A stretch of 64,000 nt of DNA from Bacteroidales bacterium (GTDB lineage Bacteria; Bacteroidota; Bacteroidia; Bacteroidales; UBA6680): positions 62,001 to 126,000 of the forward strand of contig JAOARD010000061.1 of NCBI GenBank assembly GCA_025210735.1, read 5' to 3'. The notes under the pieces are model-generated. The model had not been told where the DNA came from and did not search any database. It saw nothing but the letters and a program-made list of their open reading frames with translations. A program made the translations under genes and the position numbers. Below, piece after piece: positions 9,266 through 18,765 of the stretch; within the stretch, counting starts at the first letter, position 1, and each line of letters starts with the position of its first letter.

Positions 9266-9416
9266 CTGTTTAAAGTTTTGTAGTGTACTCATAAAACGTT
9301 TTTAAATTTTGGAACGATTATGTAATTGGTTCATTATTGTGTTTTGGTAAGTTGCCAAAACAACTTGTTTGGTTCAATTCATACGTTATGGACTATAAAT
9401 ATAATGTAACGTTTAA

Positions 9417-9875
9417 TTATTTAATATCGAAAGATGTTTTTTTATCGCCTGATATTACAAAAATACTCTGGAACTGACCAATATGTTCAACTCCGGCAAG
9501 TTTATCTTCAAGGAATATTTTGAACTCATTCATATCTTTTACCATAACCTTAAGCAGTGAGTCGTAGTTACCGGATATATAATAAAACTCCATGACCTCG
9601 GGCATTGATAATACTGTTCTCTGAAACTTCTCAACAACAACTTTAGAGTGGTTTTTTAATGATACCATCAGAAAAATAACCATCCCTCTCTCTATCTTGT
9701 CCGGATCAAGTACAGCTGAGTATTGCGATATTATTCCGGACTTCTCAAGCTTCTTTACCCTTTCGTATACCGGAGTGTTTGTAAGATGTAACTTCTGTGC
9801 AAGTTCTTTTGTTGTTATCCTCCCGTTCTCCTGTAGCTCGTTAAGAATCTTTCTGTCAGTATCATCGAACTTCAT
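9417..9875 (-). CDS. Lrp/AsnC family transcriptional regulator
   Basis: 152 residues with the standard layout: an N-terminal winged HTH (DTDRKILNELQENGRITTKE, then LAQKLHLTNTPVYERVKKLE) and a C-terminal RAM domain (residues 65-145) that normally binds amino acids and drives oligomerisation. It is divergent from the oxoacid:ferredoxin oxidoreductase operon that starts 252 bp away. Lrp proteins sense amino acids and the operon consumes amino-acid-derived oxoacids, so control of that operon is a reasonable inference. Confidence 0.92.
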   Translation of the reverse strand: MKFDDTDRKILNELQENGRITTKELAQKLHLTNTPVYERVKKLEKSGIISQYSAVLDPDKIERGMVIFLMVSLKNHSKVVVEKFQRTVLSMPEVMEFYYISGNYDSLLKVMVKDMNEFKIFLEDKLAGVEHIGQFQSIFVISGDKKTSFDIK

Positions 9876-10126
9876 ATATCTGTAAATTTTTAATTGTTAA
9901 TCAGTTTATTTTACTGTTATTCTTGCATATTTTAACATATAAAAGAATAATAATCTAAAATTATAAAAATATACAGAATAATATACTGTTTTTTTAAAGA
10001 GATGTGGTAAAAAAAGAATATAATAACGATTATTGTAGATAATATTTCTTTTGTTCAAATGTGATTTAGCAGAGGATCTATACAAATATATAAAATAAAG
10101 ATTCAATCAATATAAAACTGAAAGAT
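9876..10126. promoter_or_regulatory. Divergent control region, lrp and oxidoreductase operon
   Basis: A very AT-rich 251-bp gap between divergent transcription units. It should hold both promoters and any Lrp sites. I do not find a clean TAnnTTTG box on the operon side; the nearest match is a T-rich stretch around 10040-10055. No gene is visible. Confidence 0.4.
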
Positions 10127-10666
10127 ATGAAGGAGATTCGTTGGCATGGAAGAGGTGGTCAGGGAGGTTTTACAGCATCCAGACTACTTGGTATTGCTGC
10201 CGGAATGTTTGGCGGAAAGCATGCTTTGGCGTTCCCATCGTTTGGTCCTGAGCGAAGAGGAGCACCTGTATTAGCATTTACAAAGATTGACGATACAAAG
10301 ATTCACGACAGAAGCGAGGTTCAGGAGAGCGACTATGTTGTGATAATGGATGAAACACTAATAAATCCGGGTATTGCAAAAGGAATCAGAGAAGGAGCAA
10401 CAGTGCTTGTAAATACATCTGATGTTTCAAGATATAAAGAGCTTGAGCAGTTTAATACAGTGCAAATAGATGCTACATCTATTGCGCTTGAGGTACTTGG
10501 TCATCCTATTACAAATACAGCTATGTATGGCGCTCTTGTTGCAGCATCAGGTTTGGTAAGCAAAGAGGCTGCTATAGAGAGTATCAGATATGAGATGAAA
10601 CCAAGTCTTGTTGAGAAGAATATTGAGATTATTAATCGTGCATTTGAACAGATTAAAGGAAATTAA
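10127..10666 (+). CDS. 2-oxoacid:ferredoxin oxidoreductase, gamma subunit
   Basis: 179 residues with the N-terminal WHGRGGQGGFTASRLLG signature of the gamma domain of pyruvate/ketoisovalerate ferredoxin oxidoreductases. It is the first gene of a gamma-delta-alpha-beta operon, an order typical of four-subunit POR/VOR enzymes. The enzyme decarboxylates a 2-oxoacid with CoA and reduces ferredoxin. The substrate (pyruvate, branched-chain or 2-oxoglutarate) cannot be settled from sequence by eye. Confidence 0.9.
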   Translation: MKEIRWHGRGGQGGFTASRLLGIAAGMFGGKHALAFPSFGPERRGAPVLAFTKIDDTKIHDRSEVQESDYVVIMDETLINPGIAKGIREGATVLVNTSDVSRYKELEQFNTVQIDATSIALEVLGHPITNTAMYGALVAASGLVSKEAAIESIRYEMKPSLVEKNIEIINRAFEQIKGN

Positions 10667-10668
10667 TT

Positions 10669-10977
10669 ATGGACAACAGTATTAAACCGCAAAAGAGAGA
10701 CTTTGTAAGGCCACAGCATATTAACGATTATCCTGTAGGACCTCAGTTTGAAGCAGGTTTTCTGGCAGAGACAAATGCCGGCTGGAGAACATTCAGACCT
10801 GTTGTTGATCATGATAAATGTGTTTATTGTCTGCGTTGTTACATTGTGTGCCCTGATGGTACAATATTTAAAGACAACGATAAGATAAATGTAGATCTTG
10901 ATTACTGTAAAGGATGTGGTGTTTGTGCACATGAGTGCCCAAAAGACGCTATATCAATGGTAAAAGAGGAGTTGTAA
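10669..10977 (+). CDS. 2-oxoacid:ferredoxin oxidoreductase, delta (2x[4Fe-4S]) subunit
   Basis: 102 residues. Two CxxCxxCxxxCP-type clusters are visible: CVYCLRCYIVCPDG and CKGCGVCAHECPKDA. They carry two [4Fe-4S] centres that pass electrons to external ferredoxin. It starts 2 nt after the gamma stop. A dedicated delta subunit points to a POR/VOR-type complex rather than the two-subunit KOR. Confidence 0.92.
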   Translation: MDNSIKPQKRDFVRPQHINDYPVGPQFEAGFLAETNAGWRTFRPVVDHDKCVYCLRCYIVCPDGTIFKDNDKINVDLDYCKGCGVCAHECPKDAISMVKEEL

Positions 10978-11010
10978 TAACACAGTTATTATCATTAAAA
11001 TTTGAAACAG

Positions 11011-12201
11011 ATGAAAAGTAAAAATATATTTTTATCAGGAGACGAGGCTGTTGCTCACGGAGTACGTTTGTCTCGTCCGCATGTAATTGCTGCTTATCCT
11101 ATTACTCCTCAGACAATCACTGTTGAGCGTCTGTCTGAGATGGTAGAGGCAGGAGAGCTTAAAGCAGAGTATATGCATGTTGAATCTGAGCACTCGGCAA
11201 TATCTGCAACAATGGGTGCCAGTGCTGTTGGTGCACGTACATTTACGGCATCTTCGTCGCAGGGATTATTATATATGACAGAGGGACTTCACTATGCTAG
11301 TGGTGGACGTTACCCGATTGTAATGATGAACGCTAACAGATCTGTAGCATTGCCATGGAGTATCTATGGCGATCAGCGCGATTCTCTGTCGCTGCTTGAC
11401 AGTGGTTGGATTCAGGTTTATGTTGAGGATGCACAAGAGGCTCTTGATATGACTATTCAGGCATTTAAGATTGCTGAGCATGCAGATGTTCTAACACCAA
11501 TGATGGTAAACCTTGATGGATTTATCCTTACCCATACATATGAGATTGTTTCGGTTCCTGCACAGGAGGATGTAGATGCATTCTTACCGCCGTTTGAGAC
11601 ACCAAACAAGATGTGTTTTGAGAACCCTAAGAATATGGCATTCAGTTCGCAGCCGGATGACAATACTGAGTTTAAATATCAGCAGAATGTTGGAGTACTG
11701 AACTCAATTGAGGTACTTAAGCAGGTGAACGATGAGTATGCTGAGAAATTCGGAAGAGACTACTTTGGTATGGTAGAGGAGTACAGATGCGAGGATGCAG
11801 AGGCTGTACTTGTTACCCTGGGTAGTGTTACCGGAACAACACGTGTTGTTGTAGATAAGATGCGCGCAGAGGGTAAAAAAGTAGGACTACTTAAGATACG
11901 TTATATGCGTCCGTTTCCTGAGAAGGAGATAATGGATCTTGTATCGCGTGTTAAGAATATAGGTGTTATTGATAAGGATATCTCATTTGGATATGAGGGA
12001 ACAGTATACACCAACGTAAACTCAGCAATTGCTAAAACAGGTCTTTCTATATTTACCAAGAACTACGTAGGTGGTCTTGGTGGACGCGATATTACAAAAG
12101 CTGAGATTGAGGAGATGTTTAATGAGTTGCTTACCGGAAAATTGAAAAAAGAGGGCGAGCACGTTGAGTTCTTTAACCTAAAAGTTAGTATAGATGAGTA
12201 A
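11011..12201 (+). CDS. 2-oxoacid:ferredoxin oxidoreductase, alpha subunit
   Basis: The ATG at 11011 is preferred over an in-frame TTG 9 nt upstream, because the family begins close to the FLSGDEAVAHG motif. The 396 residues cover the pyrimidine-binding domain (AAYPITPQT, then HVESEHSAISATMGASAVGA, a TASSSQGL loop) and the transketolase C-terminal-like domain (VLVTLGSVTG, KIRYMRPFP). It overlaps the beta gene by 8 nt, so translation of the two catalytic subunits is coupled. Confidence 0.92.
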   Translation: MKSKNIFLSGDEAVAHGVRLSRPHVIAAYPITPQTITVERLSEMVEAGELKAEYMHVESEHSAISATMGASAVGARTFTASSSQGLLYMTEGLHYASGGRYPIVMMNANRSVALPWSIYGDQRDSLSLLDSGWIQVYVEDAQEALDMTIQAFKIAEHADVLTPMMVNLDGFILTHTYEIVSVPAQEDVDAFLPPFETPNKMCFENPKNMAFSSQPDDNTEFKYQQNVGVLNSIEVLKQVNDEYAEKFGRDYFGMVEEYRCEDAEAVLVTLGSVTGTTRVVVDKMRAEGKKVGLLKIRYMRPFPEKEIMDLVSRVKNIGVIDKDISFGYEGTVYTNVNSAIAKTGLSIFTKNYVGGLGGRDITKAEIEEMFNELLTGKLKKEGEHVEFFNLKVSIDE

Positions 12202-13108
12202 TACAGAACCATTAGCAATAAAGAGAGTTACGCCTAAAAATATTACAGATAAAGAGCTGTTTTACGGGCATAAAGCGTGTGCAGGATGTGGAGGTAGTCT
12301 TGCTGTACGTTTGGCACTTAAGGTTTTAGGAGAGAGAACATTCTCTGCTTTTCCTGCGGGATGTATGGCTGCTGTAGGATTTATATATCCTCAGATGGCA
12401 TTTAAGAATAACTCAATTATTACAACATTTCCGGGAGTAGCAAGTATGGCTTCTGGTATTGCAGCTGGTGCAAAGGCTCTTGGATTAGAAGATTATAAAA
12501 CTGTTGCCTTTGCCGGTGATGGTGGTACTGCTGATATTGGATTTCAGGCTCTGTCTGGTATGATTGACAGAAACGATGACGTAATGTATATATGTTATGA
12601 TAACGAGGCATATATGAATACAGGAATTCAGAAGAGTGGTCTTACACCATACGGAACAAAGACAACTACAACACCTGCAGGAACAAATCTGCCTGGTTCT
12701 ATTACACATAAAAAGAATCTGTTTGAGATTATTGCTGCACACGATATAGCTTATGCTGCAACTGCAAGTATTGGTTATCCTCAGGATTTTATCAATAAGG
12801 TTAATAAAGCAAAGCATATTAAAGGAACTACATTTATTCATGTTTACGCTTCGTGTCCAACGGGGTGGGGGACACCAACGCATACAGCTGTAGAGATAGC
12901 TAAAGAGGCTGTTGATTGCGGACTATTTTATCTTGCAGAGTATGAGGATGGTGAATTTAAACTGAACAAGAACCCTAAAGAGTTTGCCTCAGCAGAGGAG
13001 TATCTTACAAAGCAGGGACGTTTCAGACACCTTACCAATGAGGATATAAAACTTGTTACCGATCAGCGTGATAAGAAGTGGGAGAGAATGCGTAAGCAGT
13101 GGCTATAG
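12194..13108 (+). CDS. 2-oxoacid:ferredoxin oxidoreductase, beta (TPP) subunit
   Basis: 304 residues. It carries the thiamine-pyrophosphate motif GDGGTADIGFQALSG followed by DNEAYMNTG, and cysteines near the N-terminus (HKACAGCGG) that, with a later CPTGWG, bind the proximal [4Fe-4S] cluster in this family. It is the last gene of the operon, followed 41 nt later by a strong terminator. Confidence 0.93.
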   Translation: MSNTEPLAIKRVTPKNITDKELFYGHKACAGCGGSLAVRLALKVLGERTFSAFPAGCMAAVGFIYPQMAFKNNSIITTFPGVASMASGIAAGAKALGLEDYKTVAFAGDGGTADIGFQALSGMIDRNDDVMYICYDNEAYMNTGIQKSGLTPYGTKTTTTPAGTNLPGSITHKKNLFEIIAAHDIAYAATASIGYPQDFINKVNKAKHIKGTTFIHVYASCPTGWGTPTHTAVEIAKEAVDCGLFYLAEYEDGEFKLNKNPKEFASAEEYLTKQGRFRHLTNEDIKLVTDQRDKKWERMRKQWL

Positions 13109-13149
13109 ATTAATTGGTAATATTATATAGTTAATTTGATTGTGTTGAG

Positions 13150-13177
13150 CCCGGCTAATTGTTAGCCGGGTTTTTTT
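13150..13177 (+). terminator. Terminator of the oxoacid oxidoreductase operon
   Basis: A perfect 9-bp stem, CCCGGCTAA (13150-13158) and TTAGCCGGG (13162-13170), with a TTG loop and seven T residues at 13171-13177. Confidence 0.92.
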
Positions 13178-13195
13178 ATCTCTGGTGTTACGGGT

Positions 13196-14656
13196 TTATT
13201 GTTTTGTTACACCTGCACTATTCCAGATAGTTTCAAATACAATTTTAGATACCTTTGTTACTTTTCCGTAGTCAATCTTGCTTTTTGTATCTGATGGTTT
13301 ATGATAGTCTTTGTGCAAACCAGTAAAGAAGAATATTGTAGTTAAACCTTTGTTTGAAAATGATTTGCTGTCAGATCCTCTTAAGTTTGATGAGTAATCG
13401 GCTGTTAAACCATACTTGTTACATGTTTTTGTACATTGCTGTTTTAAATCATCTGGTAGGTGAGAACTGTTTAAATATATATAGTTACAGTTGTTTGCGT
13501 GTTTATTATCACATCGCCCAATCATATCCAGATTTAGCATTAGTCTGACTTTGTTTATATCTTTAAAATTATCTACGAAATATTTAGAACCACACAGACC
13601 TCCCTCTTCTGCAGAGAATGCAATAAATATTATACTCTTAGTGGGTTTGTATCCGCTTCTGTATGCTCTGTCAAACGCTTTGGCAATCTCAATCAGTGCG
13701 GCCGTTCCTGATGCATTATCATCGGCACCATAGTATATTTTATTATCTATAGTACCCAGATGATCATAATGAGCTCCTACAACAATATATTCATCAGAAT
13801 CTGTTCCTGGTATATATGCAACAATATTGTTTGCAGTTACAGTATCTCGTTCTCTTCTATTTACAGATATCTTAACAGAACCTATAGACTCTTTGTTGTA
13901 TTTAGCATAATTATTTTTCTTAGCCTCTTTTTTCCAGTAATTTATGCTCTCAGAAGTAACTCTTTTTACAACATCTGAACTAACATTAATATATCTGTAA
14001 TCGAATTTGAAATTCTTCAGAAAAACAGGTGTTTCCTCTTTTCCCATTAGTCTGTATGACGGACTTGTTGAGTAACTTTTAATTTGTCGGGAAAATGATT
14101 GAAATTGGTTGATTACTTTTGGATTTGCAATAATACAGAACTCAGCTCCATATTTTTCAGCTCTGTTAGCACTGCTTAATGATGCTCTAAGGTTATTATT
14201 AAGAATGAAAACAGCTTTACCCTTTACGTTCATGTTTTTGAAGTCCTCTTCGGTTCCATATCCTGTAAATATCAGGGGTAAATCTTTATTAAAGTTATCG
14301 TATTTTCCGTAGTATATATAGTCATTATATCTATATAGCTTATGTCCTTCAGACTCTATATTAATCTGTCTTGATCCATACTTTATTAGTTCAAAAGGTT
14401 GTATAAAACTATCTGATTTATATGGTTTTAGTTCAGAACCGGAATGCAGGTGTTTTACTATATAGTTTCTGGCAATAGTTATCCCTTCTGTATCTATACC
14501 GCGTCCGGCACATGAATCGGAAGCAAGTACATATATATGTTTTTTTAATGTTTTCTGTTTTATGCCATTTGTAAATTGTTTGACATTAGTCTGTGCATTA
14601 AGAATATGTACAGAAAGTATGGCAAATAGAACCAGTGATAATTTAGATTTTGTCAT
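13196..14656 (-). CDS. Secreted M28 family zinc aminopeptidase
   Basis: 486 residues with a signal peptide ending at LNAQ. The PA-like insertion (about 90-230) precedes an M28 catalytic domain with the expected metal ligands: H and D in GAHYDHLG and GADDNASGTAALIE, the catalytic EE in FSAEEGGLCGS, a D in LNLDMIGR, and a final H in LHKDYHKPSDT. It likely releases amino acids from peptides in the periplasm. A second M28 enzyme lies at 44269-45942. Confidence 0.88.
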   Translation of the reverse strand: MTKSKLSLVLFAILSVHILNAQTNVKQFTNGIKQKTLKKHIYVLASDSCAGRGIDTEGITIARNYIVKHLHSGSELKPYKSDSFIQPFELIKYGSRQINIESEGHKLYRYNDYIYYGKYDNFNKDLPLIFTGYGTEEDFKNMNVKGKAVFILNNNLRASLSSANRAEKYGAEFCIIANPKVINQFQSFSRQIKSYSTSPSYRLMGKEETPVFLKNFKFDYRYINVSSDVVKRVTSESINYWKKEAKKNNYAKYNKESIGSVKISVNRRERDTVTANNIVAYIPGTDSDEYIVVGAHYDHLGTIDNKIYYGADDNASGTAALIEIAKAFDRAYRSGYKPTKSIIFIAFSAEEGGLCGSKYFVDNFKDINKVRLMLNLDMIGRCDNKHANNCNYIYLNSSHLPDDLKQQCTKTCNKYGLTADYSSNLRGSDSKSFSNKGLTTIFFFTGLHKDYHKPSDTKSKIDYGKVTKVSKIVFETIWNSAGVTKQ

Positions 14657-14833
14657 AGTGCGTATATTAGTAATTTGTTGGTCTGGTATATGTTTGCTGA
14701 ATTATATCAACTTTAACGTAACTAATATAAGCGTTTTATCTATAAAAGTGAATTAGTGTTCGGTTTAAATGTAAGTATAAGCTTGTGTATTTTACCTATT
14801 ATTATAATTGAGTTAATAAACAGTGTTATATGT

Positions 14834-16087
14834 TTAATCTTTTATACACCTTATACTTAAAGCATATGACTTAGGAATCTCTAATCTTCTTAGATACATT
14901 GGTTTGGCCATAGCATCAATGCTCCAAACATAGTTTTGACCTCTCTTACTAAACTCATCGTATGAGCCAGGTGTGGTTGTCCACCAGTAGCACTCTGTTC
15001 CTTTTGATATATAAAAGTCTTTTGATAGACCTTTTCCTGATGGTAGTGCTGCAAAGCCAAATTTGTCGATACCATTTTTGTCAAATGACCAACCCCGGCT
15101 AGATTGTAAATATCGTTCTGCACCAATATATCTGTTACTGTATTTAATTACTGTTGTGTTACTGTTATCTCTGATAAAATCAGCAAGCTGTTTCCACTCA
15201 TTATCAGAAGGCAGGTGCCATCCGGCCGGACATGCATTTTTAGCCGCATCATATGTATATAATCTGCCAAACACTCTATTCTCTTCGCTATTATTGTAGT
15301 AGTAACTGTTTTTACAGTTATAATCAAGATTCTCGGCCATCCATGTTTTGTCTGCTATTTTAATTGTTTTATAAATTTTACCATCTCTGTTGTCAGTAAA
15401 ACTTCCATAATCCGGAGTTACTTCAGTTTTGTTATTTATTAAAGTGTTTTGGTTATAAGTTGTTGAGTCCGATTTCTCAGAGGTCAATATAAAACTTTTT
15501 ATATAGGCTAAATGGGAAGTTTCTATTTGTAATTTATATTTACTGTATGTAAACTCTTTGAAATCTATAGGTTTAGTTGCTATTAATTCATTGTTTATAG
15601 AAACAGAGATGATTCCTTTTGTTGGAGAGGTGTGAAATAGATTTATATCAATAATATACTCATTGTCCGGGTATGGATAACCTCCAATATGTCTGTTAAA
15701 GCATGATATGATATTATTGTAATCTCTTTTTCTTGAGAATGATATGAGTTCAAGATTATGCATAATTGTTTCTGCTTTTAACTTAAATCCAAAATCTTTA
15801 GTATTATCCTTCAAAAGTTTAATAGAGCTTTTTATATTCAGGTTATTATTATCAGATAGTTTTGATAGATCTATAATGTATTCAAATCCTAAATCAACTA
15901 CTCTTTTATCTTTTAAACTATTTATATGCAGTGTTGTACTATCTGTTTCTGTATATGATAAGCTATTATTTATCTTTGAGGTGGTAGTTTTGCTATTTAT
16001 ATAGTTTGGTAGTATAGTAGAATACAATAGATAAGCTAATGCAATAAGTACAATTATAATTGCTGCTACTCTGTTTTTTGTTTTCAT
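14834..16087 (-). CDS. Membrane-anchored FISUMP-domain protein
   Basis: The ATG at 16087 lies 4 nt after the stop of a leader ORF; an in-frame ATG 21 nt upstream is inside the leader repeat. Residues 8-27 form an N-terminal membrane anchor, followed by about 210 residues of unknown type. The C-terminal 165 residues are a Fib_succ_major paralogous (FISUMP) domain: GSFTDNRDGKIYKTIKI, TWMAENLDY, YTYDAAKNACPAGWHLPSDN, WWTTT and LSIRCIKD. The domain is common on Bacteroidota surface proteins, with unknown function. The gene is preceded by two tandem leader repeats. Confidence 0.85.
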   Translation of the reverse strand: MKTKNRVAAIIIVLIALAYLLYSTILPNYINSKTTTSKINNSLSYTETDSTTLHINSLKDKRVVDLGFEYIIDLSKLSDNNNLNIKSSIKLLKDNTKDFGFKLKAETIMHNLELISFSRKRDYNNIISCFNRHIGGYPYPDNEYIIDINLFHTSPTKGIISVSINNELIATKPIDFKEFTYSKYKLQIETSHLAYIKSFILTSEKSDSTTYNQNTLINNKTEVTPDYGSFTDNRDGKIYKTIKIADKTWMAENLDYNCKNSYYYNNSEENRVFGRLYTYDAAKNACPAGWHLPSDNEWKQLADFIRDNSNTTVIKYSNRYIGAERYLQSSRGWSFDKNGIDKFGFAALPSGKGLSKDFYISKGTECYWWTTTPGSYDEFSKRGQNYVWSIDAMAKPMYLRRLEIPKSYALSIRCIKD

Positions 16088-16178
16088 CTGTTTATATTTG
16101 TTTTTCATTTGTCAGATGGAACTCCGCATTATAATCATCCTCGTGTGTGTGAATGACCATTCTCATGCTTCGTTTCAT
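16088..16178 (-). repeat. Leader repeat, copy A (intact ORF)
   Basis: A 91-bp unit directly before the ATG at 16087. It encodes a 28-residue ORF (16178 to 16092) that starts MKRSMRMVIHTH and contains EFHLTNEK. Its TAA stop leaves only 4 nt (ACAG) before the gene start. Blocks shared with the other copies: ATGAAACGAAGCATGAGA, CACACAC, GCGGAGTTCCATCTGAC and the closing TATAAACAGATG. See the finding on the repeat family. Confidence 0.8.
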
Positions 16179-16267
16179 ATGTTTATAATTGTTTTTTCAG
16201 TTGTCAGATGGAACTCCGCATTATGATAATCCTGTGTGTGCAAACTATTTCTCATGCTTCGTTTTAT
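16175..16267 (-). repeat. Leader repeat, copy B (tandem to A)
   Basis: The unit is tandem to copy A. The first start position reads ATA instead of ATG, but the second, in-frame ATG at 16255 opens a 26-residue ORF containing HNAEFHLTTEK. It ends with TGA at 16177-16175, overlapping the ATG of copy A by ATGA. An eroded fragment of the same 5' block may lie at about 16459-16480. Confidence 0.75.
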
Positions 16268-16496
16268 CTGTTTGTTGTTGTTATGGTACAGTATATAAGG
16301 GTTTTATAGTGTAAATATGAGAAACAATTCTTTACTAAATATACGCTTTTAATGAAGAGTACTTATAATGACATGAAAGGATAGTCTGATTTTGTAAGTG
16401 GTAATTTAGAAAAGGATGTGTTTTGATTATACTAGGGGTAACAAGAGCTGTACTGATAAACACACTCATGTTTCGTTTCTTATGAATTGGGTATAT

Positions 16497-16535
16497 AAAA
16501 AAACAGATCAATAATCACTTAAGACTATTGATCTG
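16497..16535 (-). terminator. Terminator of the M3 peptidase gene
   Basis: On the minus strand the stem CAGATCAATA / TATTGATCTG (16535-16526 with 16513-16504) is followed by seven T residues (16503-16497). It lies 27 nt beyond the stop of 16562-18631. Between this and the leader repeats (about 16268-16496) I see no gene. Confidence 0.88.
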
Positions 16536-16561
16536 AGTATTGTTGGTGCTATATAATCTGT

Positions 16562-18631
16562 CTATTCAAGACCCAGTGACTTTATATATGCTTTGTTGTT
16601 TGAAGGACGACCAAGGAACTCTTCTACCTTAAGTATAGCATCTTCCTGACTTCCGTTAGCTAGTATCAGATCGCGGAAACGTACTCCTGTAGCATTATCT
16701 GTAAGACCATTTTTCTCAAATATGGTAAACATATCCTGTGCATAAACCTCACTCCACAGATATCCGTAGTAATATACCGGGTGTGTATTAATATGAATCC
16801 ATGCAGCCTGAGGGTGAGTACCTTCAACATATGTACTCTCAACACCAAACTCGGCATCAATATCTTTCCAAAGCTGATCTGTGTTTAACTCCTTTTCAGG
16901 ATTGTATTTGTCATACAGATTAAGGTCATAAACACATCTGCGTAACGATCCTAATGTATGTATACCTGACGATACATTCTTAGCCTTCTGCATATTATCA
17001 AACAGCTCTTTTGGTAATACCTCACCTGTTTTATAGTGTTTAGCAAAAGTTGTAAGAGTCTCATAATCCATTGTCCAGTTCTCAAATATCTGCGACATAG
17101 ACTCAATAAAGTCTGATTTAGCCGATGACTGCATTGAGAACTCTCCTTTGTATGACATAGCATCTAATATATGTCCGAACTCATGGAATAGTGTATTAAG
17201 CTCTTTGTGGCTAAGTAATGATGGCAATTCATCAGTAGGGCGGGTGAAATTACCTAGTAACATTGATGATGGTATCTCGTAACCATCTTTCTTAGCTTTA
17301 CCGGTAGTTATACCAACACCATAGAACCAAGATTCTTTGTTAGGACGTGGGAACAGATCAAGATAGAATCTTCCTACAAGTTTAGAGTCCTGATAAACCT
17401 CATACATCTCAACCTCAGGATGCCAAACCTTAGGATTTTCAATCTTCTTAAATTCATATCCTAACAACTGCTGATACAGGTCAAGTACACCTTTCAAACA
17501 CTGTTTCATTGGCAGATATTCTCTTATCTTTTCATGATCTACATTGTACTTGTTTTTAAGAATCATGTTTTCGTAATATGATATATCCCAAGGATTAAGT
17601 TTCTTGTCAGTAGCATTTGCATCACTCTTTTTCATATCCTTAAGAATCAACATATCTGCCTTTGCTTTTCCTTTTGATTTATCTACTAAATCGTTTACAA
17701 AGTTCCATACATTTGTTGGGTTCTTAGCCATTTTAGAGTCAAGATAATAACCTGCATAAGAGTTAAATCCCATTAACTTAGCAAGCTGGTATCTTTTCTG
17801 AACAAGTTGTTTAAGGATATCGATGTTTTTATCAGCTGCAATGCTGTTAAACTTCATGTAGTATTTTTTACGTACATCTTCAGATGCTGCATTGTTAAGT
17901 ACCGGACGTGCAGTAGCATTCATTACCGGAATCTTATACTTTCCATCTTCTGTTTTGTATGTATTCTTAAAGTTCTCTGGTAAACCTGCTGCTTCAGCCT
18001 CAGTAATGGTAATAGACATATTAGCACTGTTCATGTTGTTTGAGTACTGAGCGCTAAGTTCTGTAATCTCTTTGTTAAGTTGCTTATATGTTTTAAGATC
18101 GGCATCAGACAGACTAACACCTGAGTTTTTGAATGACTTTATAACATCATCAACAAGTTTTTTTCTTATTGGAGATAGGGTATTGTACTCATCTAATTTA
18201 GTATATGCAACAAGCTGATTGTATATTGCCTTATCAGAACTCATACTTGTAGAGAGGTTGTTTAACTTCTGGTACGACTCTATTCCGTATGCTCTGGTAA
18301 GTGAATCAGGAGATACCCAATAAAGCATAAACGATTGATTAGACGCAGTATTTAGTTCGTTTGAAATACCATCAAGTTTAACAAACAGATTCTCGAAGTT
18401 AAGATCTTTCTGGTTCTTAATCTCTTCAATCTGCTTTGATGCATTATCGAATATACTATTTGCATAGTTCTTTAGATCATCGGCAGTTGCGCTTGCATAA
18501 TCAATTGGTGCATTAAGTTCCGACATAAACGGATTATCAGCACTCTTATCTTTGTTCTCTTTTTGGGCACTACCACACGAAAACATAAATAGCGAAGCCA
18601 TAATTAGATAAATTGTGTTTCTGTAATTCAT
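16562..18631 (-). CDS. M3 family peptidyl-dipeptidase (Dcp-like) lipoprotein
   Basis: 689 residues, beginning with a lipobox leader (FMFSC). The M3 zinc motif HEFGH is present in LNTLFHEFGHILD, with the downstream acidic ligand region FIESMSQIFENW typical of Dcp/oligopeptidase A. Length and order match the Dcp subfamily, which removes C-terminal dipeptides. Lipid anchoring suggests action in the periplasm rather than the cytosol. A -7 box lies just upstream and a terminator just downstream, so it is probably monocistronic. Confidence 0.92.
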   Translation of the reverse strand: MNYRNTIYLIMASLFMFSCGSAQKENKDKSADNPFMSELNAPIDYASATADDLKNYANSIFDNASKQIEEIKNQKDLNFENLFVKLDGISNELNTASNQSFMLYWVSPDSLTRAYGIESYQKLNNLSTSMSSDKAIYNQLVAYTKLDEYNTLSPIRKKLVDDVIKSFKNSGVSLSDADLKTYKQLNKEITELSAQYSNNMNSANMSITITEAEAAGLPENFKNTYKTEDGKYKIPVMNATARPVLNNAASEDVRKKYYMKFNSIAADKNIDILKQLVQKRYQLAKLMGFNSYAGYYLDSKMAKNPTNVWNFVNDLVDKSKGKAKADMLILKDMKKSDANATDKKLNPWDISYYENMILKNKYNVDHEKIREYLPMKQCLKGVLDLYQQLLGYEFKKIENPKVWHPEVEMYEVYQDSKLVGRFYLDLFPRPNKESWFYGVGITTGKAKKDGYEIPSSMLLGNFTRPTDELPSLLSHKELNTLFHEFGHILDAMSYKGEFSMQSSAKSDFIESMSQIFENWTMDYETLTTFAKHYKTGEVLPKELFDNMQKAKNVSSGIHTLGSLRRCVYDLNLYDKYNPEKELNTDQLWKDIDAEFGVESTYVEGTHPQAAWIHINTHPVYYYGYLWSEVYAQDMFTIFEKNGLTDNATGVRFRDLILANGSQEDAILKVEEFLGRPSNNKAYIKSLGLE

Positions 18632-18666
18632 AACTATAGTGTTATTGTTTTATAAAATTTCACCAT

Positions 18667-18674
18667 CAAATGTA
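18667..18674 (-). promoter_or_regulatory. Candidate -7 box for the M3 peptidase gene
   Basis: On the minus strand the sequence reads TACATTTG, an exact fit to the Bacteroidota -7 consensus TAnnTTTG, 36 nt before the start codon. No clear -33 TTTG is seen at the usual distance, so support rests on the -7 element and position. Confidence 0.45.
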
Positions 18675-18765
18675 ATAATTTATAGAGATATTCAGTGCTG
18701 AGACTTCACTTTTAAAGTCGGGTTTAATTGAATAACAGCAAAGGATAGGGAATATCTTACTATAA

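Noticed and set aside
14890-15126. Long out-of-frame ORFs inside known genes (here, and for example 12485-12883, 44860-45249, 52262-52735, 53703-54194)
   Set aside because: They lie antisense or shifted within well-supported genes, lack family motifs, and have the composition of shadow frames.
16335-16472. 45-codon minus-strand ORF starting MSVFISTALVTPS
   Set aside because: Composition looks like random AT-rich translation, no motif or export signal, and it overlaps an eroded fragment of the leader repeat.
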